Assembly: GCF_026723825.1 (NCBI RefSeq)
Contig: NZ_CP113519.1
Span: 2,976,001 to 3,040,000, forward strand
Length of the DNA: 64,000 bases
Direction: 5' to 3'
Source: Pseudomonas sp. GOM7
GTDB taxonomy: Bacteria > Pseudomonadota > Gammaproteobacteria > Pseudomonadales > Pseudomonadaceae
Shown here: one piece after another, positions 7,212 to 17,234 of the stretch
How positions within the stretch are numbered: position 1 is the first letter of the stretch
How the letters are laid out: every line of letters starts with the position of its first letter
The notes under the pieces: model-generated
The model's database searches: none
What the model was told of the DNA's origin: nothing
Seen by the model: the letters and a program-made list of their open reading frames with translations, nothing else
Program-made: the position numbers and the translations under genes

Positions 7212-8243
7212 CTACTGCGGTAGCTCCGCCCTTACCTTGCGCGGCAGCACCGAGAGGAAGTTGTCCCGCGCCACCTTGTGCGCCACGTCCTCGGGCAAGG
7301 CGTCGAGGAAGGGGTCGAAACCATGCATGTACTCGCCCAGGCTGCCAAAACGGCCGACCACGTCCGAGCCGATCATGAAACGCTCGGGATAGCTGCTGAC
7401 CAGGTGCACCCAATCCGGGTCCGGTTTACCGTTTTCGTCCAGCAGATAGGGGCGCAGTACAGTCCAGGACAGGTCGATATACAGGTTGGGGTAGTCGCCC
7501 AGCATGCGTTCCAGGGTCGGCAGGAGGAAGTCCAGTTTTTCCTGGTGGCGATGAATTTCCGCGCTGGTGCCGGCATGTGCCCAGATGAAGCGCACATGCG
7601 GATGATTGCGCAGCGGTTTTTCGATCTCCTGCAGATAGAGCGGATTGCGCTCGCGCTTGGAAGTGATGTTGGAATGCAGCATCACCGGCAGGTCGTATTC
7701 GGCGGCCAGGTGGAACACCCGCGCCAGCGCCTCGTTGTCAGCCCTCGGCGCACGGCCGTGGATCAGTGCGGTGAGATCGTCGTGGCGAGTGAAGATTTCG
7801 CCGATGCCCTGCCATAAACCCGGATCGAGTTCGAGCATGCGCCGGATGTGCGCGTCGGCATTCTTGTCATTGGGGTTGAAGCCGGACAGGAAGGGGTGAA
7901 AACGACGGCGCTGCTCGGCTGGCAGCCGCTTGTAGGCCTCGGCAACGAACACGTCGGTGGCGCTGTACCAGTAGGCATTGGCGTCGTCGCCGGCATAGTA
8001 ACGTGGGCGCTTGGGTTCGTCCTCGTCCCATTTCTTGACCACCGGAATGCCGGAGAACATCACGTGATCGACGTTGTTCTGCGCCATCTTCTCCAGCAGC
8101 TCATCCATGCCGGCGCTTTCCTGGAAGAAATCCACGTAGTGCAAATGGGCATCGCTGTAGCGGTATTCACGGGCCTGGGCGGCGCCGTGGGCGAGCATCG
8201 CGCCGAGGGCCAACAGCAATGGCATCGAACGAAGAGTGAGCAA
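7212..8243 (-). CDS. Exported amidohydrolase (amidohydrolase 2 family)
   Basis: 343 residues if the TTG at 8243 is used: it is preceded by AGGAGG at 7-base spacing, whereas the ATG at 8225 lacks a site. The signal peptide ends AQA. The TIM-barrel metal-hydrolase landmarks are the HxH in YSDAHLHYVDFF, a His in PVMLHSNI, WAHAG, and an Asp in IGSDVVGR. Relatives are metal-dependent decarboxylases or hydrolases of aromatic or lactone substrates. The substrate is unknown; periplasmic location is unusual for the family. No obvious operon partner. Confidence 0.8.
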   Translation of the reverse strand: MLTLRSMPLLLALGAMLAHGAAQAREYRYSDAHLHYVDFFQESAGMDELLEKMAQNNVDHVMFSGIPVVKKWDEDEPKRPRYYAGDDANAYWYSATDVFVAEAYKRLPAEQRRRFHPFLSGFNPNDKNADAHIRRMLELDPGLWQGIGEIFTRHDDLTALIHGRAPRADNEALARVFHLAAEYDLPVMLHSNITSKRERNPLYLQEIEKPLRNHPHVRFIWAHAGTSAEIHRHQEKLDFLLPTLERMLGDYPNLYIDLSWTVLRPYLLDENGKPDPDWVHLVSSYPERFMIGSDVVGRFGSLGEYMHGFDPFLDALPEDVAHKVARDNFLSVLPRKVRAELPQ

Positions 8244-8452
8244 GGCGAGTCCTCCTGACGGTATGGCAGCATAGACCGCCGCGGCAGGCGGCAAGTTCGC
8301 CGCCTTCGCCCTGCGCTGGAGCGTGAAGAGCATGACTGCACCAACACTGCACGGCAGACGCTCGCTCGATGCCCTGCCAGTGCAATGGCTACGCCGGAGC
8401 GGTAATGGCACTTGGCTTGCAACACTCCAGGCAAAACAAAGGGGGAACAGCC

Positions 8453-9847
8453 ATGATGCAGTTGCTGCGCAAACCAACCCGCAAAGCCCAGAATGAGGCC
8501 GCTCTGGAGGCCCTGTTCCAGGCACACGATCTCACCATTCGCCTGCCAGAACAGCAGCAATGGATGACCCGCCTGAATCTGTTCAGCGCCGGCCTGCAGC
8601 AGCGCATCCGCAGCAGCCTGACAGCCGCCGTCGGCATCGCTGCCCATGCGCCGCAACTGGCGAGTATCGCCGCCGCCAATCAGCAGAGCGGGCAAACCCT
8701 GGCGCAGTCTTCGGAGTTGATCGCCAGCGCCAGTGAACAGGTCACCACCACCCTCGATGCCGAGCTGGTACCCGGTGCCGGCGAGGTCGCCCGGCTGTCC
8801 AGCGAAGTTTCCGCCACCCTGCATCGCTGCCAGGAAAGCGGCAAGGCCGTGCTAGACCAGGTCGAGGTGATCGATGCCAGCGAGGCACAACTGATCCAGG
8901 TGATCGGGCAACTGACCGCACAGCTCGACGAGGTGAGCAAGGTCATCGGCGTGATCGCCAGCATTTCCCAACAGACCAATCTGCTGGCCCTCAATGCCGC
9001 CATCGAGGCCGCACGGGCCGGCGAGCATGGCCGTGGCTTCGCCGTGGTCGCCGAAGAGGTACGACGTCTGGCGGGCCGTACCACCGAAGCCACTGGCCAG
9101 GTCAGCGATATCATCGAAGGCTTCCGCACGGGCATGCAACAACTCAGCGATGCCAGCCAGCAGATGCACCAGGCCGTGGCCGATGGCCGTTGCGGCATTC
9201 TCGCCGTCAGTTCAGGGCTGGACAGCACGCGCCAGGTCATGGATCGCCTGGACGCTCAGGTCGGGCAGATCGCCGCCGGCACCGAACAGATCGGCCAGGC
9301 CGTGCGCTCCATCAATGGCGACGTGCAAGACATCGCCCGTGTGGCCGGCGATCTGCTCGGCAAGGCTGGCCAGGTGCTGCACCATAGCCAGGCCGTGCGC
9401 GAAGACGGTGACCATCTGCTCGCCGGGCTCGGCGACTTCCGCCTGGAGATCCACAACGCCGTACGTGCCAGTGTCGAGCAACTGGCGCAGCGCCCCGAAC
9501 TGGGCGGCGAGGTGGCCGCCGCCGAACGCCTGCTCGAGAGCACTCTGGCACGCGACAATCGCTTCGAGCTGTTCTACCTGGTCGACCAGCGCGGCGTGCA
9601 GATTTCCGAGAACATCTTCGCCGCCGACCTGGCTCACGAGCAGCAGAGCAGTTGCCGAGGCTGCGACTGGAGCCAGCGCCCCTGGTTCCGCGCCGTGGCT
9701 GAACAGAAGGCCAGCCATATCACCCAGGTCTACCGTTCTTCGGCCACCGATGATTTCTGTTTCACCGTATCGGTGCCCATCCTCGATGGCCAGGGGCGTC
9801 TACTGCGCGTTCTGGGTGCCGACGTGCGCCTGTCGGCACTGGTGTGA
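8453..9847 (+). CDS. Soluble methyl-accepting chemotaxis protein with C-terminal sensor domain
   Basis: 464 residues from the ATG at 8453 (ribosome site GGGGGAA). No membrane helix is visible. Residues about 60-345 are the coiled-coil signalling region, with the conserved hairpin from [20 protein letters not shown] through EEVRRLAG. The C-terminal 115 residues form a separate PAS/Cache-like domain ([17 protein letters not shown], then [15 protein letters not shown] and [15 protein letters not shown]). The sensor therefore follows the output module, as in cytoplasmic receptors of the TlpD/McpS kind. The CRGC pair could bind a metal or sense redox. No C-terminal CheR-tethering pentapeptide. Confidence 0.88.
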   Translation: MMQLLRKPTRKAQNEAALEALFQAHDLTIRLPEQQQWMTRLNLFSAGLQQRIRSSLTAAVGIAAHAPQLASIAAANQQSGQTLAQSSELIASASEQVTTTLDAELVPGAGEVARLSSEVSATLHRCQESGKAVLDQVEVIDASEAQLIQVIGQLTAQLDEVSKVIGVIASISQQTNLLALNAAIEAARAGEHGRGFAVVAEEVRRLAGRTTEATGQVSDIIEGFRTGMQQLSDASQQMHQAVADGRCGILAVSSGLDSTRQVMDRLDAQVGQIAAGTEQIGQAVRSINGDVQDIARVAGDLLGKAGQVLHHSQAVREDGDHLLAGLGDFRLEIHNAVRASVEQLAQRPELGGEVAAAERLLESTLARDNRFELFYLVDQRGVQISENIFAADLAHEQQSSCRGCDWSQRPWFRAVAEQKASHITQVYRSSATDDFCFTVSVPILDGQGRLLRVLGADVRLSALV

Positions 9848-9904
9848 AGGGCCCTGCCTGGGCTAGGCTTGCGACCATTGCCGTCACGCCTTCCGGGAAG
9901 CGCC

Positions 9905-10306
9905 ATGATCCGCATTCATAGCAGCAAGGGTCTGCAGCAACAGATCAGCATCGACGCCCACCAACTGCTCGGCGACGTAGCTCCCGAACTGGGCGGCGAC
10001 GGCGCCGGGCCTGATCCTCACGATCTGTTCGACGCCTCGCTCGGCACCTGCAAGGCCATGACCCTGCTGCTCTATGCGCGCCAGCGCGGCCTGCCGCTGG
10101 AGGGTATCGACGTCAGTGTCGAGCGCGACGACAGCGAAGAACGCGAGGGCAACTACCACCTGATCGTCGAGCTGTCGCTCAAGGGCCCTCTGGACGAGGC
10201 CCAGCGCCAGCAACTGCTGCGCATCGCCGACAAGTGTCCGATCCACAAGCTGATGACCAGCACCGATATCCAGATCGAAACCCGCCTGACCGGGGCCTCG
10301 GCATGA
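9905..10306 (+). CDS. OsmC-family peroxide/thiol-stress protein
   Basis: 133 residues. It shows the OsmC/Ohr fold pattern with the two redox cysteines at C49 (ASLGTCKAM) and C111 (ADKCPIHK). Ohr/OsmC enzymes reduce organic hydroperoxides with lipoylated or thiol partners. The short form here, lacking the N-terminal arm of classical Ohr, resembles the YhfA-like branch. It overlaps the pirin gene by 4 bp (ATGA), so the two are co-translated. Confidence 0.85.
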   Translation: MIRIHSSKGLQQQISIDAHQLLGDVAPELGGDGAGPDPHDLFDASLGTCKAMTLLLYARQRGLPLEGIDVSVERDDSEEREGNYHLIVELSLKGPLDEAQRQQLLRIADKCPIHKLMTSTDIQIETRLTGASA

Positions 10307-11163
10307 GCGGCCTGCAACTGATCCAGCCGCGCGCCGAAGACATTTCCGGCCAGCCGATCCTGCGTCCGCTGCCCTCGGCGCGTGCCCGCAGCATCGGCCC
10401 CTTCGTCTTCTTCGACCATATGCTGGAACAGGACTACCCAGCCGGCAGCGGCATGAACATCGCCCAGCATCCGCATATCGGCCTGTCCACCCTCACCTAC
10501 CTGTTCGAGGGCCAGTTGCAGCACAAGGACAGCCTTGGCTCGGATCAGTTGGTCGAACCCGGTGACGTCAGTTGGATGACCGCTGGGCGCGGCGTCGCCC
10601 ATGTCGAACGCACACCGCCCGGGCAACGCGGGCAGCACAAGCGTCTACATGGCTTGCAGGTCTGGCTGGCCCTGCCACAGTCGGAGGAAGACTGCGCCCC
10701 CAGCTACAAGCATCATCCCGCCGTCTCTCTGCCACGCAGCGAGGCCATGGGCGTAGGCATTACCCTGATCGCCGGCAGAGGTTTCTGCCTCGAATCACCC
10801 GTGCCGGTACGCTCCCCCACCCTCTACGCCGAGCTGCGTCTGACCGCCGGCGCCAGCCTGCTGATCCCGACCGAGTACAGCGAGCGTGCGCTCTATCTGA
10901 TCGATGGCGAGGCCGAACTGGACAGTGAAGCCCTGCCCACCCATACCATGGCCGTCATTCCGGCCGGCGAGACACCGCTGCTTCGCGCCTGCGGCGAATG
11001 CCACCTGGCGCTGATCGGCGGTGAGCCCATCGGCCCACGGCGGATGAACTGGAATTTCGTAGCCAGCACCCCGCAATTGATCGACCAGGCGCGCCGACGC
11101 TGGGCCGCTGGCGACTGGCCGCAGGTGCCGGGAGAAACCGAGCGGATCGAGTTGCCCGGCTGA
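10303..11163 (+). CDS. Pirin-family bicupin protein
   Basis: 286 residues starting at the ATG that overlaps the OsmC stop. The N-terminal cupin carries the pirin signature, with FVFFDHM, HPHIGLSTLTYL and a further His and Glu in GRGVAHVERTP as metal ligands. The C-terminal cupin (from about 180) is more divergent. Pirins are Fe-binding proteins with quercetinase-like activity or a role in stress-linked metabolic control. Coupling to OsmC suggests an oxidative-stress role. Confidence 0.88.
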   Translation: MSGLQLIQPRAEDISGQPILRPLPSARARSIGPFVFFDHMLEQDYPAGSGMNIAQHPHIGLSTLTYLFEGQLQHKDSLGSDQLVEPGDVSWMTAGRGVAHVERTPPGQRGQHKRLHGLQVWLALPQSEEDCAPSYKHHPAVSLPRSEAMGVGITLIAGRGFCLESPVPVRSPTLYAELRLTAGASLLIPTEYSERALYLIDGEAELDSEALPTHTMAVIPAGETPLLRACGECHLALIGGEPIGPRRMNWNFVASTPQLIDQARRRWAAGDWPQVPGETERIELPG

Positions 11164-11395
11164 AATCCATCCCTAAACACCGGTACCAGGCGGTGCCTTT
11201 CATAGCAAAGGACTGCCATCTTGCCCTCGTATCGCACCCTCTCAGGCCTTCCGTTGTTGCCCGCGTTGGCCCTGGCCGATCTACCCAGTTTCAAACCTGA
11301 GCCCAGGCAGCACGCTCAGGTACAACAGCAAGGCGAAGGCTATTTTCTGCAGCGCGTACGGACTGCGGCAACCCTGAGACGCGCGTCGCAAGCAC

Positions 11396-11427
11396 AAAAA
11401 AGGCTGCAGCCAAGGGATGCAGCCTTT
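11396..11427 (-). terminator. Rho-independent terminator of the dienelactone hydrolase gene
   Basis: Perfect 10-bp stem (arms 11399-11408 and 11418-11427, AAAGGCTGCA type) followed on the minus strand by six T. Confidence 0.9.
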
Positions 11428-11441
11428 GAGGAAAGCCCGTA

Positions 11442-12230
11442 TCACTGCTCGGCAAACACCTCATCGAACAGATCGTTCATGGCCCTGAAGGCCCGCGCGG
11501 CCACCACCGGATGGTACTGATTAGAGCCCGGCACGTTGGCCTTAGGGTTGGTGAACGAGTGCACCGCACCGCCATAGCTGACCAGTTGCCAGTCGGCCTT
11601 GGCCGCCTTCATCTCGGCGATGAAGCCGTCGACCTGCTCCTGTGGCACGGCCGGGTCGTCCGCGCCGTGCAGTACCAGCACCGGCGCCTTGATGTTCTTG
11701 GCATCGGCAGGATTGGGGGTATCCAGATTGCCATGAAAGGAGACGAAGCCCTTCAGCGGCGCGCCCGAACGCGCCAGCTCCAGCACGGTGCCGCCACCGA
11801 AGCAGAAACCGATGGCACCCAGCTTGCTGACATCCAGCGCCACCTCGCTGCTCTGCGCCTTGAGCACCTCGACCGCCGCCTGGGCGCGCTTGCGCATCAG
11901 CGCGCGGTCGCTGCGCACCGCCGTGGCGGCCGCCTTGGCTTCGTCGGCATTGCTCGGGCGAATGGACTTGCCGTACATGTCGGCAAGAAACACCACGTAC
12001 TTGTCCCCGGCGGCGCGCGCCGCCTTCTTCACCGTGTCCTCGTTCACCCCCATCCAGTTGGGCACAGCCAACAAACCGGGGCGTGGGGTGCTGACCGAAT
12101 CGTCATAGACCAGCACGCCCTCGAAGGCTTCACCGTCGATTTCGTAGGGTATGGGCTTGGCCACGACCGCCGCCTCTGCCAGGCCACCGAGCGTGGCGCA
12201 CAGGAGCGGAGCCAGGGTTTTCTTCTGCAT
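11442..12230 (-). CDS. Exported dienelactone hydrolase family protein
   Basis: 262 residues with a signal peptide ending near AEAA. It is an alpha/beta-hydrolase of the DLH type: nucleophile Cys in GAIGFCFGGG, Asp in HGADDPAVP, His in GAVHSFTNP. Cys nucleophiles are typical of the family, which hydrolyses dienelactone or related esters. The signal peptide suggests a periplasmic role distinct from catabolic ClcD. It is monocistronic, followed by its own terminator, and lies 81 bp downstream of the HD-GYP regulator. Confidence 0.88.
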   Translation of the reverse strand: MQKKTLAPLLCATLGGLAEAAVVAKPIPYEIDGEAFEGVLVYDDSVSTPRPGLLAVPNWMGVNEDTVKKAARAAGDKYVVFLADMYGKSIRPSNADEAKAAATAVRSDRALMRKRAQAAVEVLKAQSSEVALDVSKLGAIGFCFGGGTVLELARSGAPLKGFVSFHGNLDTPNPADAKNIKAPVLVLHGADDPAVPQEQVDGFIAEMKAAKADWQLVSYGGAVHSFTNPKANVPGSNQYHPVVAARAFRAMNDLFDEVFAEQ

Positions 12231-12311
12231 GGGTAAGCATCCTCAGTGGTGAATGGATGAGCCACATGGCCCGTCGGCCACGCCTTGGCCGAGTAACCTT
12301 GTACAAAATGA

Positions 12312-13313
12312 TCAGGCACCCTGTTCGGCCCAACGTTCCTTGATCTGCAGGATTTCCGGCAGACAGCCGATGAACAGCTCCACCAGGCGCGGGTCGAAGT
12401 GGCGGCCGCTCTGCTCGCGCAGGAAGGCAACAGCCTCTTCCACCGGCCAGGCCTGTTTGTAGGGACGCACGCTGGTCAGGGCATCGAAGACATCGGCAAT
12501 GGCGACGATACGCCCCTCCAGCGGGATGTCCTCGCCGCTGAGGCCGTTGGGGTAGCCAGTGCCGTCCCATTTCTCGTGGTGCGACAGGGCGATGCGCTGG
12601 GCGGTGCGCAGCAAGCCGGAGCTGTGTTCGCCGATGATGCGCGCGCCGATCTCGACGTGCTGACGCATGATCTGCCATTCCTGTTCATCGAGCTTGCCCG
12701 GCTTGCGCAGCACCGCATCGGGTATGCCGATCTTGCCGACATCGTGCATGGGCGCGGCGTTGAGCAACTCCTCGGCCGCGCTCTCGCTGAAGCCGGCGGC
12801 CAGGGCCAGAACCTTGGAGAAATGACTCATGCGGATCACATGCAGCCCGGTCTCGTTGTCCTTGTATTCGGCCGCCATGCCCAGGCGCTGGACGATCTGC
12901 AGGCGCGTGCGCTTGAGCTCGTCGAGGCGCACCAGGGACAGGTGCGTGCGCACCCGGGCGCGAACGATCGAGGGGCTGACCGGTTTGGTGATGTAGTCCA
13001 CCGCACCCACCGCAAAGCCATGGGCCTCGTCGTCGATATCGGCCAGGGCGGTGACGAAGATCACCGGGATCGACTGCAACAAGGGGTCGGCCTTCAGGGT
13101 TTCGCACACTTCATAGCCGGTCATGCCGGGCATCATCACATCGAGCAGGATCAGGTCAGGCACTTCCCGCGCCGCCATTTCCAGTGCACGCGCCCCTTCC
13201 TTGGCGAACAGCAGGCGGTAATCGTCCTGCAGGATATGGCGCAGTACCTGCAGGTTGGTCGGCTCGTCATCGACCAGTAGCAGCAGCGGACGGGTATCGT
13301 TGGTCTGGGTCAT
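12312..13313 (-). CDS. Response regulator with HD-GYP domain (cyclic-di-GMP phosphodiesterase)
   Basis: 333 residues. The N-terminal receiver (10-125) has LLVDDE, phospho-acceptor D58 in LILLDVMMPG and a KPVSPS segment. The C-terminal HD-GYP domain (about 150-325) has HDVGKIGIPDAVL, HVEIGARII, and HHEKWDGTGYPNGL containing the GYP triad, then IADVFDALTSVRPYK. RpfG-type proteins hydrolyse c-di-GMP to GMP. The start overlaps the stop of the upstream hybrid kinase (ATGA), so this is very likely the kinase's dedicated output. Confidence 0.93.
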   Translation of the reverse strand: MTQTNDTRPLLLLVDDEPTNLQVLRHILQDDYRLLFAKEGARALEMAAREVPDLILLDVMMPGMTGYEVCETLKADPLLQSIPVIFVTALADIDDEAHGFAVGAVDYITKPVSPSIVRARVRTHLSLVRLDELKRTRLQIVQRLGMAAEYKDNETGLHVIRMSHFSKVLALAAGFSESAAEELLNAAPMHDVGKIGIPDAVLRKPGKLDEQEWQIMRQHVEIGARIIGEHSSGLLRTAQRIALSHHEKWDGTGYPNGLSGEDIPLEGRIVAIADVFDALTSVRPYKQAWPVEEAVAFLREQSGRHFDPRLVELFIGCLPEILQIKERWAEQGA

Positions 13314-16300
13314 GATTCGGGTATTTCCTCGTCCTGCAGTTGCAGCAACAGTTCATTCAGCTCGGCAAGTGCCAGATCGAAGTCGAAATCGTCCAGGGCC
13401 TGGCGGATGCGCGCCACGCTCGCCACATCGCTGCAGCCGCTCTCCAGTATCTGCATGGCGGCATCGTTCAGACCGCCTCGCAGCATGGCTTGACGCAATT
13501 GCAGGCCAGCCAGGTGCAAGGTGGCGCTGTCGAGTGGCTGCACAGGGGTGACCGGTGCCAGACCTCCCGGCGGCAAGGGTACGGCAGCGGCGATGGCCTG
13601 CAAGGTCTGCTCGACACGCCCGGCCAGCTCCCGCAGCGTTGCCTCGTCCTCGGACTCGAAACCCTGTTCGAGGCGCAGTGCCAGCTCCGCCAGGCCGGTC
13701 AATGCCAGGTTGCCGGCCACACCGCGCAGACGATGCGCCAAAGCCCGACCGGCCTGCCAGTCTTGAGCGCCGAGCACCTCTTCGAGCCGTGCAGGCAGGT
13801 CTTTCTGTTCGGCGACGAAGGCATGAATGGCCTCAGCCATGCGCAGCGCACCGCCCCAACGCAGGCTGCCCCGTGCCCAGTCGAACAGGCCATCGCCGTT
13901 GTGCAGATGGCTGACGCTGGCCGGTACCTGGGTCAGGCCGCGCACCCGGGCAATTTCCCAGAGCAGTGCCTGCATGTCCAAGGGCTTGGCGGCGAAGGCA
14001 TTCATGCCGGCATCCAACGCCGCCTGGCGGTCATGGTCGAGCACACTGGCAGTCAGGGCGATGATCGGTACTGCCGGGCGTGCCTGCTCGAGTTCCAGCG
14101 CACGAATGCGCCGCGAGGCTTCCAGCCCATCCATGCCGGGCATCTGCACGTCCATCAGAATCAGGTCGAAGCTGCCTTCGGCGAATGCGGCGAGCACCTG
14201 TTCGCCATCGCCAACACAGTGCACGCGGTGCCCCAGGCGTTGCAGGTTGATTTGCAGCAGCTCAAGGTTCTGCGGCACGTCATCGGCAGCAAGGATGGAC
14301 AGGCGCCCCAGCTCCGGCAATGCCACGTGCTGCGGCGATATCCTCTGCTTGCCGGCACGCAGTGGCAGCTCGACACTGAAGCAACTGCCCTGCCCCTCGA
14401 TGCTCTCCACGCGCAATCGACCGCCCATCAGCTCGACCAACTGTCGCGAGATGGTGGTACCGAGGCCATTGCCACCGAAGCGACGGCTCATCGAGGCATC
14501 GGCCTGGGCGAAGGGCTCGAAGATCCTTTCCAGGCGATCAGCGGCGATGCCGATGCCGGTGTCTTTCACCGCCAAACGCATCGCTTCTGGCTCACCGGAA
14601 ACCGTCAGGCACACTTCGCCCTCGAGGGTGAACTTGACCGCATTGCCCAGCAGGTTGGTCAGCACCTGCTGGATGCGCAGCGAGTCGCCGCAGAAGAATT
14701 CAGGCACCGTTTCCGGGTAATCCAGATGCAATCGCAAGCCCTTGCTCTCGGCCGCCAGGCGCTGGGTGGCGCAGACCTGCTCGCATAACTCGCGCAGGGA
14801 GAAATCTAGGGCCTCCAGCTCGACGGCGCCGCGGTCGAGCTTGGCCGTATCGAGAATGTCGTTGAGCAGCCCCAGCAATGAGCGCGACGCGTCATGCACG
14901 GTTTTCAGGTGACGCCGCTGCTCGCTGGACAGCGAGGTGTTCAGCAGCAGCTCGGTAAACCCGATGATGGCGTTCATCGGGGTGCGGATTTCGTGGCTCA
15001 TGTTGGCCAGGAAGCTGCTGCGTGCGGCGGCAGCGGCCTCGGCGCGGTCACGGGCAGCACGCAGTTCCTGCTCCATCAAGCGCCTTGGGGTCAGGTCGGT
15101 GGCCAGCTTGACCACCTTGAAGGGTTTGCCATCGCTATCGAGAATCGGGTTGTAGCTGGCCTGGATCCAGCATTCGCGCCCGCCCTTGCCAAGCCGCCGG
15201 TACTCGCCCATACGGAAATGCCCGGCACGCAGTTCCTCCCAGCCCTGCCGGTAGGACTCGCTGGCCACCAGCTCAGGGTCGCAGAACATGGCATGGGGCT
15301 GGCCAATCACTTCTTCGCGCGCGTAACCGAACAGCGCCAGAGCATTGTCGTTGATCTCCAGCACCCGGCCATCGAGGTCGAACTCCACCATGGCCATGGC
15401 CTTGCTGATGGCCGTGACCTTGCCCTCGTACTCGGCGTTGCGCTGCTTGGTTTCGGTCTGATCGAGCAATACGCCATCGATCCAGCGCGTCACACCCTCC
15501 GCGTCGCACACCGCACTGCCGCTTTCCCAGATCCAGTGCTCACGGCCATCGCGGTCGAACAGGCGGTACTCCACCGTGTAGTTGCGTTGCTGCTCGATGG
15601 CTCGGTTCACCTCATCGGCCACACGCTGGTAGTCATCCGGGTGATACAGATCGGCGATGGAGCAACGCCGGGAGATGAAATCCTCGGCACTCCAGCCCGT
15701 CAGCGTCTGCACCGCATCGCTGATGAACAGCATGCTCCAGTCGCGATCGAGCAGGCAGCGGAACGACACCCCGGGAATGTTGCCGATCAGCGAGCGGTAT
15801 TGCAGTTCGCTCTCGCGCAGCGCCTTCTCCATGTGTTGCCGCTCGCTGATATCGCTGACGAAGACCACGAACAGGGGGCGATGACCGGCATGGGTGATGC
15901 CGACGCTGATCCGCACCGGTTTTTCCTCGCCGTCATGGCTCAGGCAAATCAGTTCCCGTTCGCCGTTGGCCATGGAGAGCTGCCCGCAGCGCAGATAATC
16001 GGCGAGCAGTTGCTCGATCTCTCCCACCAGGCGCTGGGGCACCAGAGTACTCATGTGCATGCCCACCAAGCTCTGCGGCGCCCAGCCGAATAGACGCGTG
16101 ACCGAGCGATTGGCCGAACGCACGATGCCCCGATGATCGACGGTGACGATGGCATCCAAAGCCGTATCGAAGATCGAGCGCAGATGCTGCTCGCTGGCCT
16201 TGAGCTGCTGACTCATGCGGCGATAACGCAGCATGGTATTCACGGCCACCACGCAGACGGTCAGGGTGACGGTCAGCAGGGTGATGGCTACGGCGATATA

Positions 16301-16990
16301 GCCACTGTCCATCACCCCCGTGGGTTCGGCGAACTCGGGCGTGCCGACAAAACGCGCAGCCGCCATGCCGGTATAGTGCATGCCGCTGATGGCCAGACCC
16401 ATGACCAGCGCGCTGATGGCCAGGGTCCAGAATGCGGGTAGCCGCCCCTCCAGGCCGAAGCGTATCCACAAGGCGAGTATGGCCAGAGCAACGGCCACGA
16501 TGATCGACAGTGCGAACATCCAGGGGTCGTAACGCAACAGCGGCGCCATCTCCATCGCGGCCATGCCGCTGTAGTGCATGGCGCCGATGCCCGCACCGAC
16601 CAGCACGCCCCCTACGCAGAGTTGCAGCAGGCTCAGATCACGCCGTGCCAGCAGACTCAACGCCACCCAGGAAGCCCCCAGACTGGGCAACAGGGACAGC
16701 AGGGTGATGCCCAGGTCGAAATGCACGGTGGCGCAAAGCTCGAAGGCCAGCATGCCGAGAAAATGCATGGCCCAGATGCCACCACCGAGCGCCAGTGAGC
16801 CGGTGAGGATGGTGACGTGGCGGGCCATGGGCTGGGTACTGTTACGCGCCTCGCCAGCCAGTTGCAGGGCCATGCCGGCAGTGAACACGGCGATGGTCAA
16901 CGACAGCAGCACCAGACCGGGGTCGTAGTTGCTGAGAACCAGAACGGCAGGATCCGCGCCCATGATGAAGAGTAGATCGAAGAGCGCCAT
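13310..16990 (-). CDS. MHYT-PAS hybrid sensor histidine kinase with receiver and Hpt domains
   Basis: About 1226 residues from the ATG at 16990 (a GTG at 17005 is the alternative). The N-terminal seven-helix MHYT sensor has three motifs: AMHFLGM, AMHYSGM and GMHYTGM; MHYT is proposed to bind copper and sense O2, CO or NO. Then come three PAS domains (about 270-640), HisKA with H663 in [10 protein letters not shown], HATPase with N783 in [10 protein letters not shown], a receiver with D946 in [10 protein letters not shown], and an Hpt domain with H1085 in [10 protein letters not shown]. It is a complete phosphorelay in one chain, overlapping the HD-GYP regulator downstream. Confidence 0.92.
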   Translation of the reverse strand: MALFDLLFIMGADPAVLVLSNYDPGLVLLSLTIAVFTAGMALQLAGEARNSTQPMARHVTILTGSLALGGGIWAMHFLGMLAFELCATVHFDLGITLLSLLPSLGASWVALSLLARRDLSLLQLCVGGVLVGAGIGAMHYSGMAAMEMAPLLRYDPWMFALSIIVAVALAILALWIRFGLEGRLPAFWTLAISALVMGLAISGMHYTGMAAARFVGTPEFAEPTGVMDSGYIAVAITLLTVTLTVCVVAVNTMLRYRRMSQQLKASEQHLRSIFDTALDAIVTVDHRGIVRSANRSVTRLFGWAPQSLVGMHMSTLVPQRLVGEIEQLLADYLRCGQLSMANGERELICLSHDGEEKPVRISVGITHAGHRPLFVVFVSDISERQHMEKALRESELQYRSLIGNIPGVSFRCLLDRDWSMLFISDAVQTLTGWSAEDFISRRCSIADLYHPDDYQRVADEVNRAIEQQRNYTVEYRLFDRDGREHWIWESGSAVCDAEGVTRWIDGVLLDQTETKQRNAEYEGKVTAISKAMAMVEFDLDGRVLEINDNALALFGYAREEVIGQPHAMFCDPELVASESYRQGWEELRAGHFRMGEYRRLGKGGRECWIQASYNPILDSDGKPFKVVKLATDLTPRRLMEQELRAARDRAEAAAAARSSFLANMSHEIRTPMNAIIGFTELLLNTSLSSEQRRHLKTVHDASRSLLGLLNDILDTAKLDRGAVELEALDFSLRELCEQVCATQRLAAESKGLRLHLDYPETVPEFFCGDSLRIQQVLTNLLGNAVKFTLEGEVCLTVSGEPEAMRLAVKDTGIGIAADRLERIFEPFAQADASMSRRFGGNGLGTTISRQLVELMGGRLRVESIEGQGSCFSVELPLRAGKQRISPQHVALPELGRLSILAADDVPQNLELLQINLQRLGHRVHCVGDGEQVLAAFAEGSFDLILMDVQMPGMDGLEASRRIRALELEQARPAVPIIALTASVLDHDRQAALDAGMNAFAAKPLDMQALLWEIARVRGLTQVPASVSHLHNGDGLFDWARGSLRWGGALRMAEAIHAFVAEQKDLPARLEEVLGAQDWQAGRALAHRLRGVAGNLALTGLAELALRLEQGFESEDEATLRELAGRVEQTLQAIAAAVPLPPGGLAPVTPVQPLDSATLHLAGLQLRQAMLRGGLNDAAMQILESGCSDVASVARIRQALDDFDFDLALAELNELLLQLQDEEIPES

Positions 16991-17161
16991 AGAACCCCGA
17001 AGCACGCAATTGAAGGCAAAGCGCCACCATCACAGCCGACAACCCTCTCCCTGTCAATCTATGGGGCTGATAGCAAAGCCTCGCGCACACGGCGCTGGAG
17101 CTGCCCTGGGTAATGGGCAAGTGCGGCTGACGAAGCGGTCTTGCGGATAAACCTAGACAAT

Positions 17162-17196
17162 AAAAACGCCGCGTTCCAATACGGAGCGCGGCGTTT
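17162..17196 (-). terminator. Terminator downstream of htpG
   Basis: 10-bp stem AAACGCCGCG (17164-17173) with 17187-17196, followed on the minus strand by T-rich sequence. A second hairpin, GCTGGGAG/CTCCCAGC, lies at 17208-17227, between the stem and the htpG stop. Confidence 0.85.
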
Positions 17197-17234
17197 CTTG
17201 AAACGGGCTGGGAGCAGGCTCCCAGCATTCGGAG

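Noticed and set aside
11221..11520. TTG-started 99-codon open frame with a signal-like N-terminus
   Set aside because: It runs through the dienelactone hydrolase terminator and into that gene on the opposite strand; amino acid composition is not convincing after codon 25.
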